A stretch of 59,046 bases of DNA from Leptotrichia massiliensis (lineage in GTDB: Bacteria; Fusobacteriota; Fusobacteriia; Fusobacteriales; Leptotrichiaceae), in the NCBI RefSeq assembly GCF_900104625.1, contig NZ_FNVZ01000001.1:1-59046 (forward strand), in the 5' to 3' direction. The stretch's first letter is position 1; every line of letters starts with the position of its first letter. Of the stretch, positions 29,083 through 38,263 are shown piece after piece. The translations under genes and the position numbers were made by a program. Under the pieces are notes generated by a model. That model searched no databases. It was given only the letters and a program-made list of their open reading frames with translations, and was not told where the DNA came from.

Positions 29083-29706
29083 TTATATGTTTAACACATC
29101 ATATTTCCTCATATTTTCATATTCATAAGACTGATTTATACCATTCATGAATACATCTCTGCTTTCCACATTTTCCGTCAAATTCTCTTTCAAAAGAAAT
29201 TTTAATTCCAAATCATTAATCATACTTCTTTTCATCGCTGATAAATAATCATTTCTACTGATATTTTGCCAATTCACACACATTCCAAGCCTTTTTATCA
29301 ACATCTGATCCAGCCAAATTCTAGTCGCTCTTCCGTTTCCCTCATAAAATGGATGCATTATATTCATCTCAACATATTTCTCAATTATTTCCTCAAAAGT
29401 ATTTTCAGGCATTTTAGAAACTGTCTTTAAATTATCTTCAAGATACATCGCACGACAAAACACAGTATCGCCTTTCCGAATATCGTGTTTTCGGACTTCT
29501 CCAGCCGTTCCAAAACATTCTTGAAATAAATGCCTATATATTTCCTTCAAGCCTTCAAAAGTTCCCACTTGAATATTTTTCAATATTTCATTATCAAATA
29601 ATTCTCTTGCCCTTTTTTTACTCAAAAATTCTTCATCATCTTGTGAAACTAACCTTTTTAAAATTTTGTCACTTTCATTTTCCGAGCTGTATTTATTATT
29701 TGCCAT
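29083..29706 (-). CDS. Fic-domain protein (probable AMP transferase)
   Basis: A 207-residue single-domain Fic protein. The core motif HPFYEGNGRATR has His118, Phe120, Glu122, Asn124 and Arg126, so it should be able to transfer AMP or a related nucleotide group. The flap region and FGTAGEVRK stretch (65-73) fit the family. The C-terminal helix has T-E-N-V-E-S (177-182), similar to the class III inhibitory motif (S/T)xxxE(G/N), but with Ser in the last position, followed by SRDVFMNGINQSYEYE. This suggests self-inhibition by an alpha-inh helix in the same chain. No separate antitoxin gene lies next to it. The target is unknown. Its neighbours are the TPR protein and a membrane protein. Confidence 0.85.
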   Translation of the reverse strand: MANNKYSSENESDKILKRLVSQDDEEFLSKKRARELFDNEILKNIQVGTFEGLKEIYRHLFQECFGTAGEVRKHDIRKGDTVFCRAMYLEDNLKTVSKMPENTFEEIIEKYVEMNIMHPFYEGNGRATRIWLDQMLIKRLGMCVNWQNISRNDYLSAMKRSMINDLELKFLLKENLTENVESRDVFMNGINQSYEYENMRKYDVLNI

Positions 29707-29735
29707 TTGTTTTTCCTGCTTTCATAAAATTATTC

Positions 29736-30638
29736 TTATTTTTGAAAAACCATTGAATTATACAATGCCTCAAATAAAGGAAGTTTTACTACCGCTGTTG
29801 CCCTTTCAGAAAAAATTATTTCATCTTCTCTTGTTTTTATTTCTAACATTCCTCCAAAATTTCTAGAAACTTTTATTGGCTGTAGCCTATTCCACGGATA
29901 AATTGCACCATCCACAACTAATCCTTCTTTTTTTATTATTAACTTATTATTTGGCTTTTCAAAAACTTTACTAGCATCATTTTGAAGTCTGTCAAGAGGC
30001 ACAACTTTATCTCTCATAGCTCGATAAACTCTATCTCTACGCTTTCCAAGAAAATCTCTTTTACGGTAATCGGCTTTTATGTCTTCTTCTGAACGCACAC
30101 CAAAAACTTCTTCCCCACCTAAATTTATAATTTCTTTGGAAACAGGGATTCTGTCAAGCAGATGGTTTTTTAGAAGACTTTGTATAGTTTGTGATGGAAA
30201 AGCTATTTCAGATATTGTTCTCCAGTAATTTTTATTATTTCTATAAGCCAGGAAATCCCCTGAATATGTTGTTATTATAAAATATTTCAAAGATTTATAA
30301 TCTATATCTTCATTTTCAACATTTGTAACAAAAGTATTTTCCTTCAATTCCACAGTTCTTATCCCATTAAACAATATCGTCATCAATATCGAAAAACAGC
30401 AAAATACCGAAACTATCAGACCAAGCATCGTCACTTGAAAAAAAGGCATCAAAATCCCAGAAATTCCACCAATAATAACCCATTTTATTAAATTTCTATA
30501 CGTAACTGTGCTAAATTTTATAAACACTTTCTGATTGTCTGAAATATCCACACAGTTTACTATTTTTTCTTCTTTCCTCCCTAATTCTAATTGCTCTCTC
30601 ATTCTTTCCGTTTCTACGTAGCTTTTTTCATTTTGCAT
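29736..30638 (-). CDS. Uncharacterised membrane protein, possible PH-like domain
   Basis: A 300-residue protein. Two hydrophobic segments at about residues 50-95 (LIKWVIIGGISGILMPFF and VTMLGLIVSVFCCFSILMTI) separate a short N terminus from a C-terminal soluble part. The last ~75 residues (LIIKKEGLVVDGAIYPWNRL, then VSRNFGGMLEIKTREDEIIF) read like a bacterial PH-type strand pattern. A middle segment is Arg/Lys-rich (KRRDRVYRAMRDK). GGAGG precedes the ATG. It lies 29 bases before the Fic gene. Function unknown. Confidence 0.55.
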   Translation of the reverse strand: MQNEKSYVETERMREQLELGRKEEKIVNCVDISDNQKVFIKFSTVTYRNLIKWVIIGGISGILMPFFQVTMLGLIVSVFCCFSILMTILFNGIRTVELKENTFVTNVENEDIDYKSLKYFIITTYSGDFLAYRNNKNYWRTISEIAFPSQTIQSLLKNHLLDRIPVSKEIINLGGEEVFGVRSEEDIKADYRKRDFLGKRRDRVYRAMRDKVVPLDRLQNDASKVFEKPNNKLIIKKEGLVVDGAIYPWNRLQPIKVSRNFGGMLEIKTREDEIIFSERATAVVKLPLFEALYNSMVFQK

Positions 30639-30732
30639 AATTTTTATCCTCCTAAGTTTTTTGTATTTTTATTTAAATATTATTTTTTATTATTTTTTAT
30701 TATTTTTAAATTTTTCCAAATGAATTTAAATC

Positions 30733-32664
30733 CTACTCCAAACTCTCCAACTCCCCACTCTTCACATCCCACTCTTCGATTTTCTCCATCTCTTCTTCTT
30801 CCAACTTGTCCAACTTTTCCTGCACTTCCATCAGTTTTTCCATATTGTTTTCTTTTCCAGCCTTTTCGTATTCTGCGTTCAAGTTTTCTCTCATTTCTGT
30901 GATTTTTTCCATTTCCTTTTCCAGTTTTTCAATATCACGTTTCAATTTTGCGATTTTTCTTGACTGTTCCTTCTGCTCCTGATATGAAAGTTTTTTCTCT
31001 TCCTTCGTTTCAAGGTCTGTTCCTTGAGAAGCTGTTTTTGCTGTTTTTAGGCTTTCTTTGTAGTCTTCGTAATTTCCTTTGAATTTTGTAAGTCCGTTTT
31101 CGTCAAGGCAGTAAATTGTGTTGCAGATTGTGTCTAAAAAGTGTCGGTTGTGAGAAACGACTAGCATTGTTCCGTCAAAATCCTCCAAAGCGTCCTCCAG
31201 CACTTCGATGGAATAAACATCTAGATGGTTTGTCGGTTCGTCTAAAATCAAAAAGTTGGCTTTTTCCATGTAAAGTTTCAAAAATGCCACACGGACTCTT
31301 TCCCCACCACTTAACATGCTAATTTTTTTCTGTACATCGTCGCCTGAAAACAAAAATCCGCCTGCAAGTGTTCGCAAATATTCTTCTGTTAAGTCAAGTG
31401 AATTATTTATTTCCTGTAAAATTGTGCTTTCCTGTGAAAATTCCTGATGATTCTGATCATAATATCCGATTTTTAACCTTGTTCCAAACTCAATTTCCCC
31501 TGTATCCTTCGGCAACTTATCCAAAAGTATTTTTAGAAGTGTAGATTTCCCAATCCCATTTTTTCCAATAATTCCAACTCTTTCTCCACGGAAAAGCTCA
31601 AAATTTATATTATTCAAAACTTTTTTTCCGTCAAAGCTTTTAGACAAGTTTCTAACTTTCAACACATTTTCCCCGCTCATTTTAGCCGCTTCAAATTTTA
31701 GCCTCATTCTTTGCGGATTAAATACAGGATCTTCCATTCTCTCGATTCTATCCAGTATTTTTTGCCGTCCTTTCGCCTGTCTTGCCTTTATTCCAGCTCG
31801 AAATCTGTCAATGTATTCCTCCATTTTCTTAATTTTTTCCTGCTCCTTCTCATACCGCTTGATTTCCCCCTTCAAAATCATCTCTTTTTGAAGAATAAAC
31901 GATGAAAAGTTGCCATCATACTTATGCAATTTTTTATTTTCCAACTCAAAAATTTTTGTACAGACATTATCCAAAAATATTCTATCGTGAGAAACAAGCA
32001 AAAACGCCTTATTATACTTTTTCAAATAATCCTCAAGCCACTCAATCGAAATCAAGTCCAGATGGTTTGTCGGCTCGTCTAAAATCAGCAAGTCAGGTTC
32101 AGACAAAAGCAGTTTTGCAAGTGAAACACGTGTTCTTTCCCCACCGCTCAAATCCTGCAACAACAAATTCTCATATTCTCCAGTAAGCTCAAGCCCTGTA
32201 AGCACCTGCTTAATTTTGTATTCAATCTCATAACCATTTTTTGCCTCGTAAATAGAAGAAAGTTCAGCAGATTTGTTAATCAGCTTTTCCATTTCATCTT
32301 CGTTCGCTGTTCCCAAAAGCATATTAACTTTCTGAATCTCATCCCAGATTTTTCTCTCTTCCTCAAAAATGGTCATCATTTCCTCATAAATCGTATTTTT
32401 TTCATCTGAAAACTCTGTATTCTGTGACAAATACCCAATTTTTGTAACCCCACTTTTCACAATTTCCCCAAACTCATTAAGATTATTCTCATTCCCATCA
32501 ATCCGCTCTTCCCCCAAAAGCATCCTGATAATCGTAGACTTCCCAGCCCCATTTACCCCTACAAGCCCAATTTTATCTCTTTCTTCAATCGTAAAATTAA
32601 CATCTCTCAAAATATATTCCCCTGCAAATTGCTTATATACCTTGTTAAACTGAACTAAACTCAT
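30733..32664 (-). CDS. ABC-F family ATPase
   Basis: A 643-residue cytoplasmic protein with two ABC domains and no membrane part. The first has Walker A GVNGAGKST (36-44), LSGGE (172-176) and Walker B LLILDEPTNHLD. The second has GKNGIGKST (367-375), LSGGE (451-455) and FLILDEPTNHLD. The linker of about 250-330 (rich in Arg/Lys) is the P-site tRNA interaction region of ABC-F factors, and a C-terminal coiled coil (about 560-643) resembles Uup/YfmR types. ABC-F proteins rescue or tune stalled ribosomes, and some protect against antibiotics. Nothing here marks it as a resistance factor. Confidence 0.9.
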   Translation of the reverse strand: MSLVQFNKVYKQFAGEYILRDVNFTIEERDKIGLVGVNGAGKSTIIRMLLGEERIDGNENNLNEFGEIVKSGVTKIGYLSQNTEFSDEKNTIYEEMMTIFEEERKIWDEIQKVNMLLGTANEDEMEKLINKSAELSSIYEAKNGYEIEYKIKQVLTGLELTGEYENLLLQDLSGGERTRVSLAKLLLSEPDLLILDEPTNHLDLISIEWLEDYLKKYNKAFLLVSHDRIFLDNVCTKIFELENKKLHKYDGNFSSFILQKEMILKGEIKRYEKEQEKIKKMEEYIDRFRAGIKARQAKGRQKILDRIERMEDPVFNPQRMRLKFEAAKMSGENVLKVRNLSKSFDGKKVLNNINFELFRGERVGIIGKNGIGKSTLLKILLDKLPKDTGEIEFGTRLKIGYYDQNHQEFSQESTILQEINNSLDLTEEYLRTLAGGFLFSGDDVQKKISMLSGGERVRVAFLKLYMEKANFLILDEPTNHLDVYSIEVLEDALEDFDGTMLVVSHNRHFLDTICNTIYCLDENGLTKFKGNYEDYKESLKTAKTASQGTDLETKEEKKLSYQEQKEQSRKIAKLKRDIEKLEKEMEKITEMRENLNAEYEKAGKENNMEKLMEVQEKLDKLEEEEMEKIEEWDVKSGELESLE

Positions 32665-32725
32665 TAAATTTCCTTTCCTTTTCTCTGTTATTTATCAAAT
32701 TATTTTTATTTAAATTTATTTTTAA

Positions 32726-32754
32726 ATTATATCATTTTTGATATTTGTTTACAA
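32726..32754 (-). promoter_or_regulatory. Promoter of the ABC-F gene
   Basis: On the minus strand TTGTAA (complement 32749-32754), a 17-base spacer and TATAAT (complement 32726-32731), about 60 bases before the start. Confidence 0.75.
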
Positions 32755-32797
32755 TGTTTATGAAATTTTTGAAATCATATAAAACATAACAAAAATA

Positions 32798-32835
32798 AAA
32801 AAAGACTCCATTCAATAAAGAACAAAGCCTTTTTT
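32798..32835 (-). terminator. Terminator of the repeat-protein gene
   Basis: AAAAAAGGCT pairs with AGTCTTTTTT on the minus strand (one wobble), directly after the gene at 32844. The T run is part of the stem. Confidence 0.65.
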
Positions 32836-32843
32836 CATAAATT

Positions 32844-33815
32844 TTATTTCTCAATTCCCAAAACTTTGCAATTTCTCACAAATAAAAATGAAACATCTTC
32901 AACCAATATTTCCGATTTAGCAACAAAAATTCCAGTCATTTTATCTATTTCTTTTAAAATTATTTTCTTGTTATCAAATCTTTCAATTATCCCAAATTTT
33001 TCAGAATATGATTTCTCATGCTCAAAATGCACTAATATTTTATTCTCAAAGCACTTTTTCAAAACTTCTTCTATTTTCATTTTTACAATATTTGGAAAAA
33101 TTTTTTCTAAATTTATATCTTTTGTTTCTATTAAATTAATTCTATCGTTAATTTCTTCAATATCAGAAATTTTTAATATAGTAAATTTATAATCGCCAAA
33201 AAATAAATCCTTCTCGTTAATCAAAATATGATTATCATCTTGAAAAATAATATCACCTAAAACATCCTCTAAATCATAAACTTTTATTAATTTATTTTTT
33301 TTAATTTCATCGTCTTCTACAATAATATCTTTTATAACATTTTTTCCTGCTCTTATAATTTTTACTCCGTATTTTCTTATAATTTCTTCTTCGTTTTCAT
33401 CTTCTTCATCACAAAAATGAAACCAAAAAAACTCATCTGAATTTTTAATTAAATAGCCATTGTTATTCCAATCTCTGTCATAAGAAATTTGTAATCTTAT
33501 TTTATTTTTTATAAAATATTCAAATAAATGTTCAAAAAAATTATCTTTTCTTAAAATAACAGTTTTCCCTTTATTTAAAGTTCTTTCTCGTATTTTCTTC
33601 TTCATTAATTCTAAATACCATTTTTTTCTTCCTAATTTCTTTAATTCTTCATCTTTTAAAAATTTGTATCCTTCATACTTTCCATACGGATTAATAGATG
33701 TGAAAATATGAAAGTTATTACTGTTTCCAATATAATTCCCAACAGAAAATCTATCTCCTAAGCGTGAATATTCCAACAACTCATCTTTCCCAATTTTCTC
33801 TAAAATCTTTTTCAT
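32844..33815 (-). CDS. Unknown protein with repeated beta-type modules
   Basis: A 323-residue soluble, charged protein that I do not recognise. It shows a recurring pattern of the form G-x-I, a turn, a hydrophobic strand, a Gly-rich or charged turn, then a strand ending in (V/L/I)-x-D-I or similar. Examples lie at about residues 24-60 (VGNYIGNSNNFHIF), 119-164 (GYLIKNSDEFFWF), 186-223 (LGDIIFQDDNHILI) and 275-312 (GIIERFDNKKIILK). Two larger halves (93-165 and 248-312) each start with a helix ending in NKI. This suggests internal duplication of a small beta-barrel-like unit. No signal peptide or membrane segment is seen. Confidence 0.55.
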   Translation of the reverse strand: MKKILEKIGKDELLEYSRLGDRFSVGNYIGNSNNFHIFTSINPYGKYEGYKFLKDEELKKLGRKKWYLELMKKKIRERTLNKGKTVILRKDNFFEHLFEYFIKNKIRLQISYDRDWNNNGYLIKNSDEFFWFHFCDEEDENEEEIIRKYGVKIIRAGKNVIKDIIVEDDEIKKNKLIKVYDLEDVLGDIIFQDDNHILINEKDLFFGDYKFTILKISDIEEINDRINLIETKDINLEKIFPNIVKMKIEEVLKKCFENKILVHFEHEKSYSEKFGIIERFDNKKIILKEIDKMTGIFVAKSEILVEDVSFLFVRNCKVLGIEK

Positions 33816-33917
33816 AAAATTCTCCTATTCTACAAAACTTTTACTCATTTTTAAAAGTCTAAAAACCCCAATAAACACAATATTTTTTAATGTTTGATTT
33901 CCTTATTTTTCTACATT

Positions 33918-33944
33918 CTTTGACAAGGGGTCTTGATTCCTTGC
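33918..33944 (-). repeat. Short hairpin-forming dispersed repeat, copy 2
   Basis: The minus strand reads GCAAGGAATCAAGACCCC, then TTGTCAAAG. It is closely similar to the plus strand at 7929-7957. CAAGG/CCTTG arms can pair. It lies downstream of the MFS gene and may serve as its hairpin. Confidence 0.55.
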
Positions 33945-33992
33945 TATACTACTCAATTTCTGCAACTTTTTACTCTTATAGCTGGCTACAAA

Positions 33993-35399
33993 TCAATTAT
34001 ATTCCTTAGTTTCATCCAATTTATCATCAACATTCTTTTCCTTATCTACATTTTGTTCATCAGAATCCTCATTTTTTCCTTTATTAGAATGAATAACATA
34101 TCTTGAGCCTGAAAACATTATTTTGGAAAACATGCTTTTTATTCTACTGCTTCCGCCAGGATACACAAATGTTTTTTCAAATGAATAAACTCTCGTTAAT
34201 TCCAGCAATGAAAATAATCTCAAAATAAATCCTATAACAAAGGCAAACCTTATTGTGTAAAATTGTTCCCCGAAAATATAAATTACTCCGTTATTTATAA
34301 ATTTTCCCAGTATTCCACCAAATAATCCGGCTAATATTGCTGAAAGCCCTGAAACCATAGCATAAGCTCCCACATACGCATCAGCAGGCTCGCCTGAAAC
34401 TTCCATCATAAGATTCAGCAAACTTAATGTTATCGCTGTAAATCCTATCGCATCAATTACTGCGGCTGCAAAAAGCATTGACATTTTATTATCCTGAGTC
34501 ATTGAAAAGTAGGTAAGTACGTAATATGTTGTAAAAAATATTCCCATTCTTAACATTGTCTTGTTTCCGTATTTATCAGACAATTTTCCATAAACTAGAT
34601 AAAGTATGCTTGATAATATCGCTGTTAGAACTCCCATTTGGGAAATGAACATTGTATTTACTCCAAGCACTTTTATTCTATAATATTCTGTCATTGGCTT
34701 TAGAAATTCCCACGTAAATAGCCACACAGAAGCAAATTTTAAATAAACAACAAAATTTTTATTTTTAAACGCCGTCTTTATGCTCACTTTTTTCATATCA
34801 CTTTCTGAATCAGGCACATAATGAAGACACATAAATACTGCTGAACCTATTGCCGAAAGCGACATTGCCGTTGTCAAGATGAGCATTGCATTTTTCCTAT
34901 CTGGTATTGACAAAACATATCCATAAAACAAAGTATAAACCACAGTAGACAACGACGAAAACAAATTACGTTTCCCAAAATATTTTCCTCTTTCCCTTTT
35001 ATCAATAATCTTTGTCATCACAGCTGTCCAGACATTATTTGAAAAAGGCGAAACAAGAGCATAAATAAACATTACCGCAAAATAGACTTCCTGCCTTCTT
35101 ATATCAAAAAAAACAGCAAAAGGCATAACACAAATAACCATCCTTGAAACAGTCGCCGCTATTACCATCGTCCTTTTCCTACTCCCAAGCAGAAGATTTA
35201 CCCGCTTAGTAAATATCTGCAGCAAATATCCTGCTGTTGGCAATGATGATACAATTGATATAAAAAAAGAACTCATATTAAAATAAATCGCCAAGCTCAA
35301 AAGCACAAAACTCTGCATCCCTACTGAATACCCATTAAAGAACATAACCTCCAGTATCGCATATTTTTTCGTATTTTCTATTGAATGTTCCTTATCCAT
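33993..35399 (-). CDS. Major facilitator superfamily transporter
   Basis: A 468-residue membrane protein with about 12 hydrophobic helices and a charged, Lys/Asp/Glu-rich C-terminal tail (last ~40 residues). The loop after helix 4 reads KRERGKYFGKRN, typical of MFS members in anaerobes. The middle loop near residue 200 divides two six-helix halves. The substrate cannot be named. It lies 79 bases downstream of the fluoride channel gene, in the same direction. Confidence 0.75.
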   Translation of the reverse strand: MDKEHSIENTKKYAILEVMFFNGYSVGMQSFVLLSLAIYFNMSSFFISIVSSLPTAGYLLQIFTKRVNLLLGSRKRTMVIAATVSRMVICVMPFAVFFDIRRQEVYFAVMFIYALVSPFSNNVWTAVMTKIIDKRERGKYFGKRNLFSSLSTVVYTLFYGYVLSIPDRKNAMLILTTAMSLSAIGSAVFMCLHYVPDSESDMKKVSIKTAFKNKNFVVYLKFASVWLFTWEFLKPMTEYYRIKVLGVNTMFISQMGVLTAILSSILYLVYGKLSDKYGNKTMLRMGIFFTTYYVLTYFSMTQDNKMSMLFAAAVIDAIGFTAITLSLLNLMMEVSGEPADAYVGAYAMVSGLSAILAGLFGGILGKFINNGVIYIFGEQFYTIRFAFVIGFILRLFSLLELTRVYSFEKTFVYPGGSSRIKSMFSKIMFSGSRYVIHSNKGKNEDSDEQNVDKEKNVDDKLDETKEYN

Positions 35400-35478
35400 A
35401 TTAACTCCTTCACTAAATATTCAAGTTTTTTCATACCAAAAATTAATAAAAATATTCCAATTTTTTACATTACACTTT

Positions 35479-35838
35479 TTATGCCGCTCTAACAATCCCT
35501 CTTCCAATAAAAACTCCCACAATCGACAGTACAACACTCAAAACCGCATATCCCAATGCAATCCAATTGTTTCCTTTCTCAATCAAGTTATACGTTTCCA
35601 GCGAAAATGTAGAAAACGTCGTAAATCCTCCACAAATTCCGACTCTCCAGAATAAACTCCAATTCTGTGAAACCTGCTTCCCAGCCACCACCTCAACAAC
35701 AACCCCAATCAATATTGCTCCCAAAACATTCGTAACAAAAGTCTGTACAGGAAAGCTCACTTTCAGAGGCACAGCACTAATCAAATATCGAAAAATTGCA
35801 CCAATTCCCCCACCAATTCCAACCATCAAAAATTTCAT
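35479..35838 (-). CDS. crcB: Fluoride channel FluC/CrcB
   Basis: A 119-residue four-helix membrane protein that exports fluoride as a dual-topology dimer. Diagnostic parts are GIGGGIGAIFRY (7-18), the pore Asn37 in FVTNVLGA, and GGFTTFSTFS (70-79), which includes the central sodium site and the phenylalanine box. A single gene implies a homodimer. No fluoride riboswitch was recognised upstream. Confidence 0.93.
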   Translation of the reverse strand: MKFLMVGIGGGIGAIFRYLISAVPLKVSFPVQTFVTNVLGAILIGVVVEVVAGKQVSQNWSLFWRVGICGGFTTFSTFSLETYNLIEKGNNWIALGYAVLSVVLSIVGVFIGRGIVRAA

Positions 35839-35876
35839 TATTTACCATCCTTAATAATTAAAAATTTAGATAAAAA

Positions 35877-35929
35877 AATTAGGCTTTTGTGAGATAACTT
35901 TAAAAATAAAATAGTCCCTTTGCCTAATT
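35877..35929 (-). terminator. Terminator of the DUF937-type gene
   Basis: On the minus strand AATTAGGC (complement 35922-35929) pairs with GCCTAATT (complement 35877-35884), with a long loop, then TTTTT. It lies between the gene ending at 35953 and crcB. Confidence 0.55.
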
Positions 35930-35952
35930 AAATACATTTATTTTACAATATT

Positions 35953-36531
35953 TTATTTTTTGTCACCAAAAAATTTCCCAACTAATCCCATTACATCATC
36001 CATAACATTTCCATCTTTATTTGAATCTAAAAGGTTTGTAACCATGCTCATAATTCCACCTTCCCCTGCGAAATTTGCCGCAAGGTTTGATGTCAGATTT
36101 CCAATTCCTTGTGCATCCAGGTTATTTTCTTTTTTTTGTTGTCCCAATGCACCTAAAACAAGCGGAGCCAACGTTTGTAAAATTTTCATGCTTCCTTGAC
36201 TGTCAAGCCCACTTGATTGTGAAACAGCGTTTGCTACATTTTGAGTATTATTCCCAAATAAATGCCCCAAAATTCCTGCTCCATCCTTCAAATCAGGATT
36301 TTGTAAATAATTACCTAGATTGTTTAATACTGAACCATCATGTTGATTTAATGCGTTATTCAACCCTTCCGCTTTTTCACTGCTATTTGCATTTTTATTA
36401 ACTGCCGCCAATATAGCTGGTAATGCTGCCGCAACACCATTTTTAACTTCTGGACTGTTTCCTCCAACCTGTTCAGCCAGTTTTCCTAAATCCTGTCCTT
36501 GTAATAATCCTAATAATGCTTCTAAATTCAT
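35953..36531 (-). CDS. DUF937-type protein with an EF-hand-like loop
   Basis: A 192-residue protein rich in Asn, Gly, Leu and Ala with helical repeats. MNLEALLGLLQGQDLGKLAE, ALPAILAAVNKNA and LAPLVLGALGQQKKE are typical of the DUF937 family (found in many bacteria, function unknown). Near the C terminus DSNKDGNVMDDV (about 168-179) has the spacing of a calcium-binding EF-hand or dockerin-like loop. No signal peptide is seen. It is followed by its own terminator. Confidence 0.8.
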   Translation of the reverse strand: MNLEALLGLLQGQDLGKLAEQVGGNSPEVKNGVAAALPAILAAVNKNANSSEKAEGLNNALNQHDGSVLNNLGNYLQNPDLKDGAGILGHLFGNNTQNVANAVSQSSGLDSQGSMKILQTLAPLVLGALGQQKKENNLDAQGIGNLTSNLAANFAGEGGIMSMVTNLLDSNKDGNVMDDVMGLVGKFFGDKK

Positions 36532-36567
36532 TTTTCCTCCTGTGTTTTATCTCTTAAATTATTATTT

Positions 36568-37218
36568 TTATTTTAAATTTACTGCTACTTTATTAACTTT
36601 TTCATCCTTATTTTTAAAATTTAAATTTTGAATGCTAGTTACAGCATTTTCAGTTTCCGATTCCCTTGCATAAAATATAAATTCACTTGTTACAGAGTCA
36701 ATTCTTATGCCATAAGTTATTCCATTTGTATATGTCAACAAACTTGACAATTCCTTATCTCCCAAAGTAGCTAATATTTTTGTATAAATCAATCTAGCTT
36801 CGGACTCCTTGATATTTTCGTCAGACACTTGTATCAAATTAATTACCATATTTTCAATTATCGCAAGATTAGCCCCATCAACTTTTCCTACCTTTAAAAA
36901 TATACTGGTAGCACTTATCCCACTATAATCAAGTGCATAAACAGCATCTCCCTTTGAATGTATTTTAGCATAATAGTAGTTTTTGTTTTCATACACCAAT
37001 TTTTCAAAATCTCCAATGCTTATTTTATTATCCTTGGACTTTGTAGAAAAAGTTTCAATTATTTTTTCAATCGAATTATTTGAAAAAATGTTTTCCTTTG
37101 TAGTTTTATTTTGTACATTTTCTGGATTTTTCTTTTTTTCCTCATTCTCCTTTTTTCCACAACCCACCATAAAAACAAATAAAAAAAGCAAAATTACTAC
37201 TCTACTTTTATTCAACAT
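36568..37218 (-). CDS. Hypothetical lipoprotein
   Basis: A 216-residue protein with a signal sequence and lipobox FMVGC (Cys at about residue 20), so it should be lipid-anchored. A Lys/Asn/Glu-rich linker follows (KKENEEKKKNPENVQNK). The rest (about 45-216) is a mixed domain with no recognised motif. It lies 36 bases upstream of the DUF937-type gene in the same direction, so the two may be cotranscribed. Confidence 0.65.
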   Translation of the reverse strand: MLNKSRVVILLFLFVFMVGCGKKENEEKKKNPENVQNKTTKENIFSNNSIEKIIETFSTKSKDNKISIGDFEKLVYENKNYYYAKIHSKGDAVYALDYSGISATSIFLKVGKVDGANLAIIENMVINLIQVSDENIKESEARLIYTKILATLGDKELSSLLTYTNGITYGIRIDSVTSEFIFYARESETENAVTSIQNLNFKNKDEKVNKVAVNLK

Positions 37219-37377
37219 TTTACTACCGCCTAATTTTGATATACTAAAATTTCTTCAAAAATGAATTAGTAAGACTTATCTTGATAATCAATTCTTTATT
37301 TATAAGAATCCAATTTTGAAGTAATTTTATACATTATACAATATAAATCTTTATTTTTCCATATTTTTTCACAAAAA

Positions 37378-37420
37378 AAGACTATCTAAAAATAAGTTGT
37401 ACTCATTTTAAATAGTCTTA
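37378..37420 (-). terminator. Terminator of the rpsF-ssb-rpsR operon
   Basis: On the minus strand AAGACTATTT pairs with the region ending GATAGTCTT (one mismatch), then T residues follow. It lies 25 bases after rpsR. Confidence 0.75.
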
Positions 37421-37444
37421 AAAATTTATAAAAACAAAAACTTA

Positions 37445-37684
37445 TTATTTTTCAATTTTTGTATAAGGCATTAAAGCGATTTGTCTAGCTCTTTTAATTG
37501 CTTTAGCAATTTTTCTTTGAACTTTAGCTTCTAATCCTGTTACTCTCGCTGGAGAGATTTTTCCTTTATCGTTCATAAAGTTTTTTAACAATTCAACGTT
37601 TTTATAATTAATATCTTCTATTTTAAATTTAACTTTTGGACGTCTTTTTCTTCTTTTAAATTCTGTAACTGGTTTAGCTCTCAT
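37445..37684 (-). CDS. rpsR: Small-subunit ribosomal protein bS18
   Basis: A 79-residue 30S platform protein that pairs with S6. It has [38 protein letters not shown] and a [10 protein letters not shown] tail. It is the last gene of rpsF-ssb-rpsR. Confidence 0.97.
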   Translation of the reverse strand: MRAKPVTEFKRRKRRPKVKFKIEDINYKNVELLKNFMNDKGKISPARVTGLEAKVQRKIAKAIKRARQIALMPYTKIEK

Positions 37685-37740
37685 TAATTTGCACCTCCTA
37701 AAACTTTTATGGCAAAAATCATAAATTTGCCTAGCTATTA

Positions 37741-38160
37741 TTAAAATGGAAACTCTTCATCGTCATCCATATCATCATTATCAAAATCATCATTTTGCAC
37801 TGGTTTATTATTGCTATTATTAAAAGATTGTTGTTGTTGATATCCACTGTTATTTCCTGAATTTCCTGCACTCTCGACAAATTCAAAGCTGTTTACAACA
37901 ACTCTTATCATTCTTCTTTTTTCACCGTTTTGTTCATAACTACTTACACTTAAACGACCTTGTACAAGAATTCTATTACCTTTTCTAAAATATTCAGCAA
38001 TTGTTTCAGCTGTTTTTTCCCAAACAGTACAGTCAATAAACTCCACTACATCTTTTGTTTTTTGCACAGCTAACGAAAAATTTGCAAATGCTTTTCCTCC
38101 TGAAGTAAATTTTAACTCAGGATCTCTTGTCATTCTTCCCATTAGTATTACTACGTTCAT
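37741..38160 (-). CDS. ssb: Single-stranded DNA-binding protein
   Basis: A 139-residue SSB. The OB fold is at 1-105 ([48 protein letters not shown]), followed by a Gln/Asn-rich linker and an acidic tip DDDEEFPF that recruits partner proteins. The gene sits between rpsF and rpsR, its common place. Confidence 0.96.
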   Translation of the reverse strand: MNVVILMGRMTRDPELKFTSGGKAFANFSLAVQKTKDVVEFIDCTVWEKTAETIAEYFRKGNRILVQGRLSVSSYEQNGEKRRMIRVVVNSFEFVESAGNSGNNSGYQQQQSFNNSNNKPVQNDDFDNDDMDDDEEFPF

Positions 38161-38263
38161 GAATTTCCCCCTAATTTTTTATATTTATTTTACAATTTAA
38201 AATAACAAAACCTCAAATTTAATTTATAAGTATTAACCCTCTTATAATTTAAGTTATTTCAAA

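Noticed and set aside
29083-29706. Classical Fic-antitoxin pair (toxin with separate FicA-type antitoxin)
   Set aside because: No small antitoxin gene with an inhibitory motif lies next to the Fic gene; the likely inhibitory helix is in its own C terminus.
35839-35952. Possible fluoride riboswitch before crcB
   Set aside because: The short upstream region lacks the conserved riboswitch pattern and instead holds a terminator of the preceding gene.
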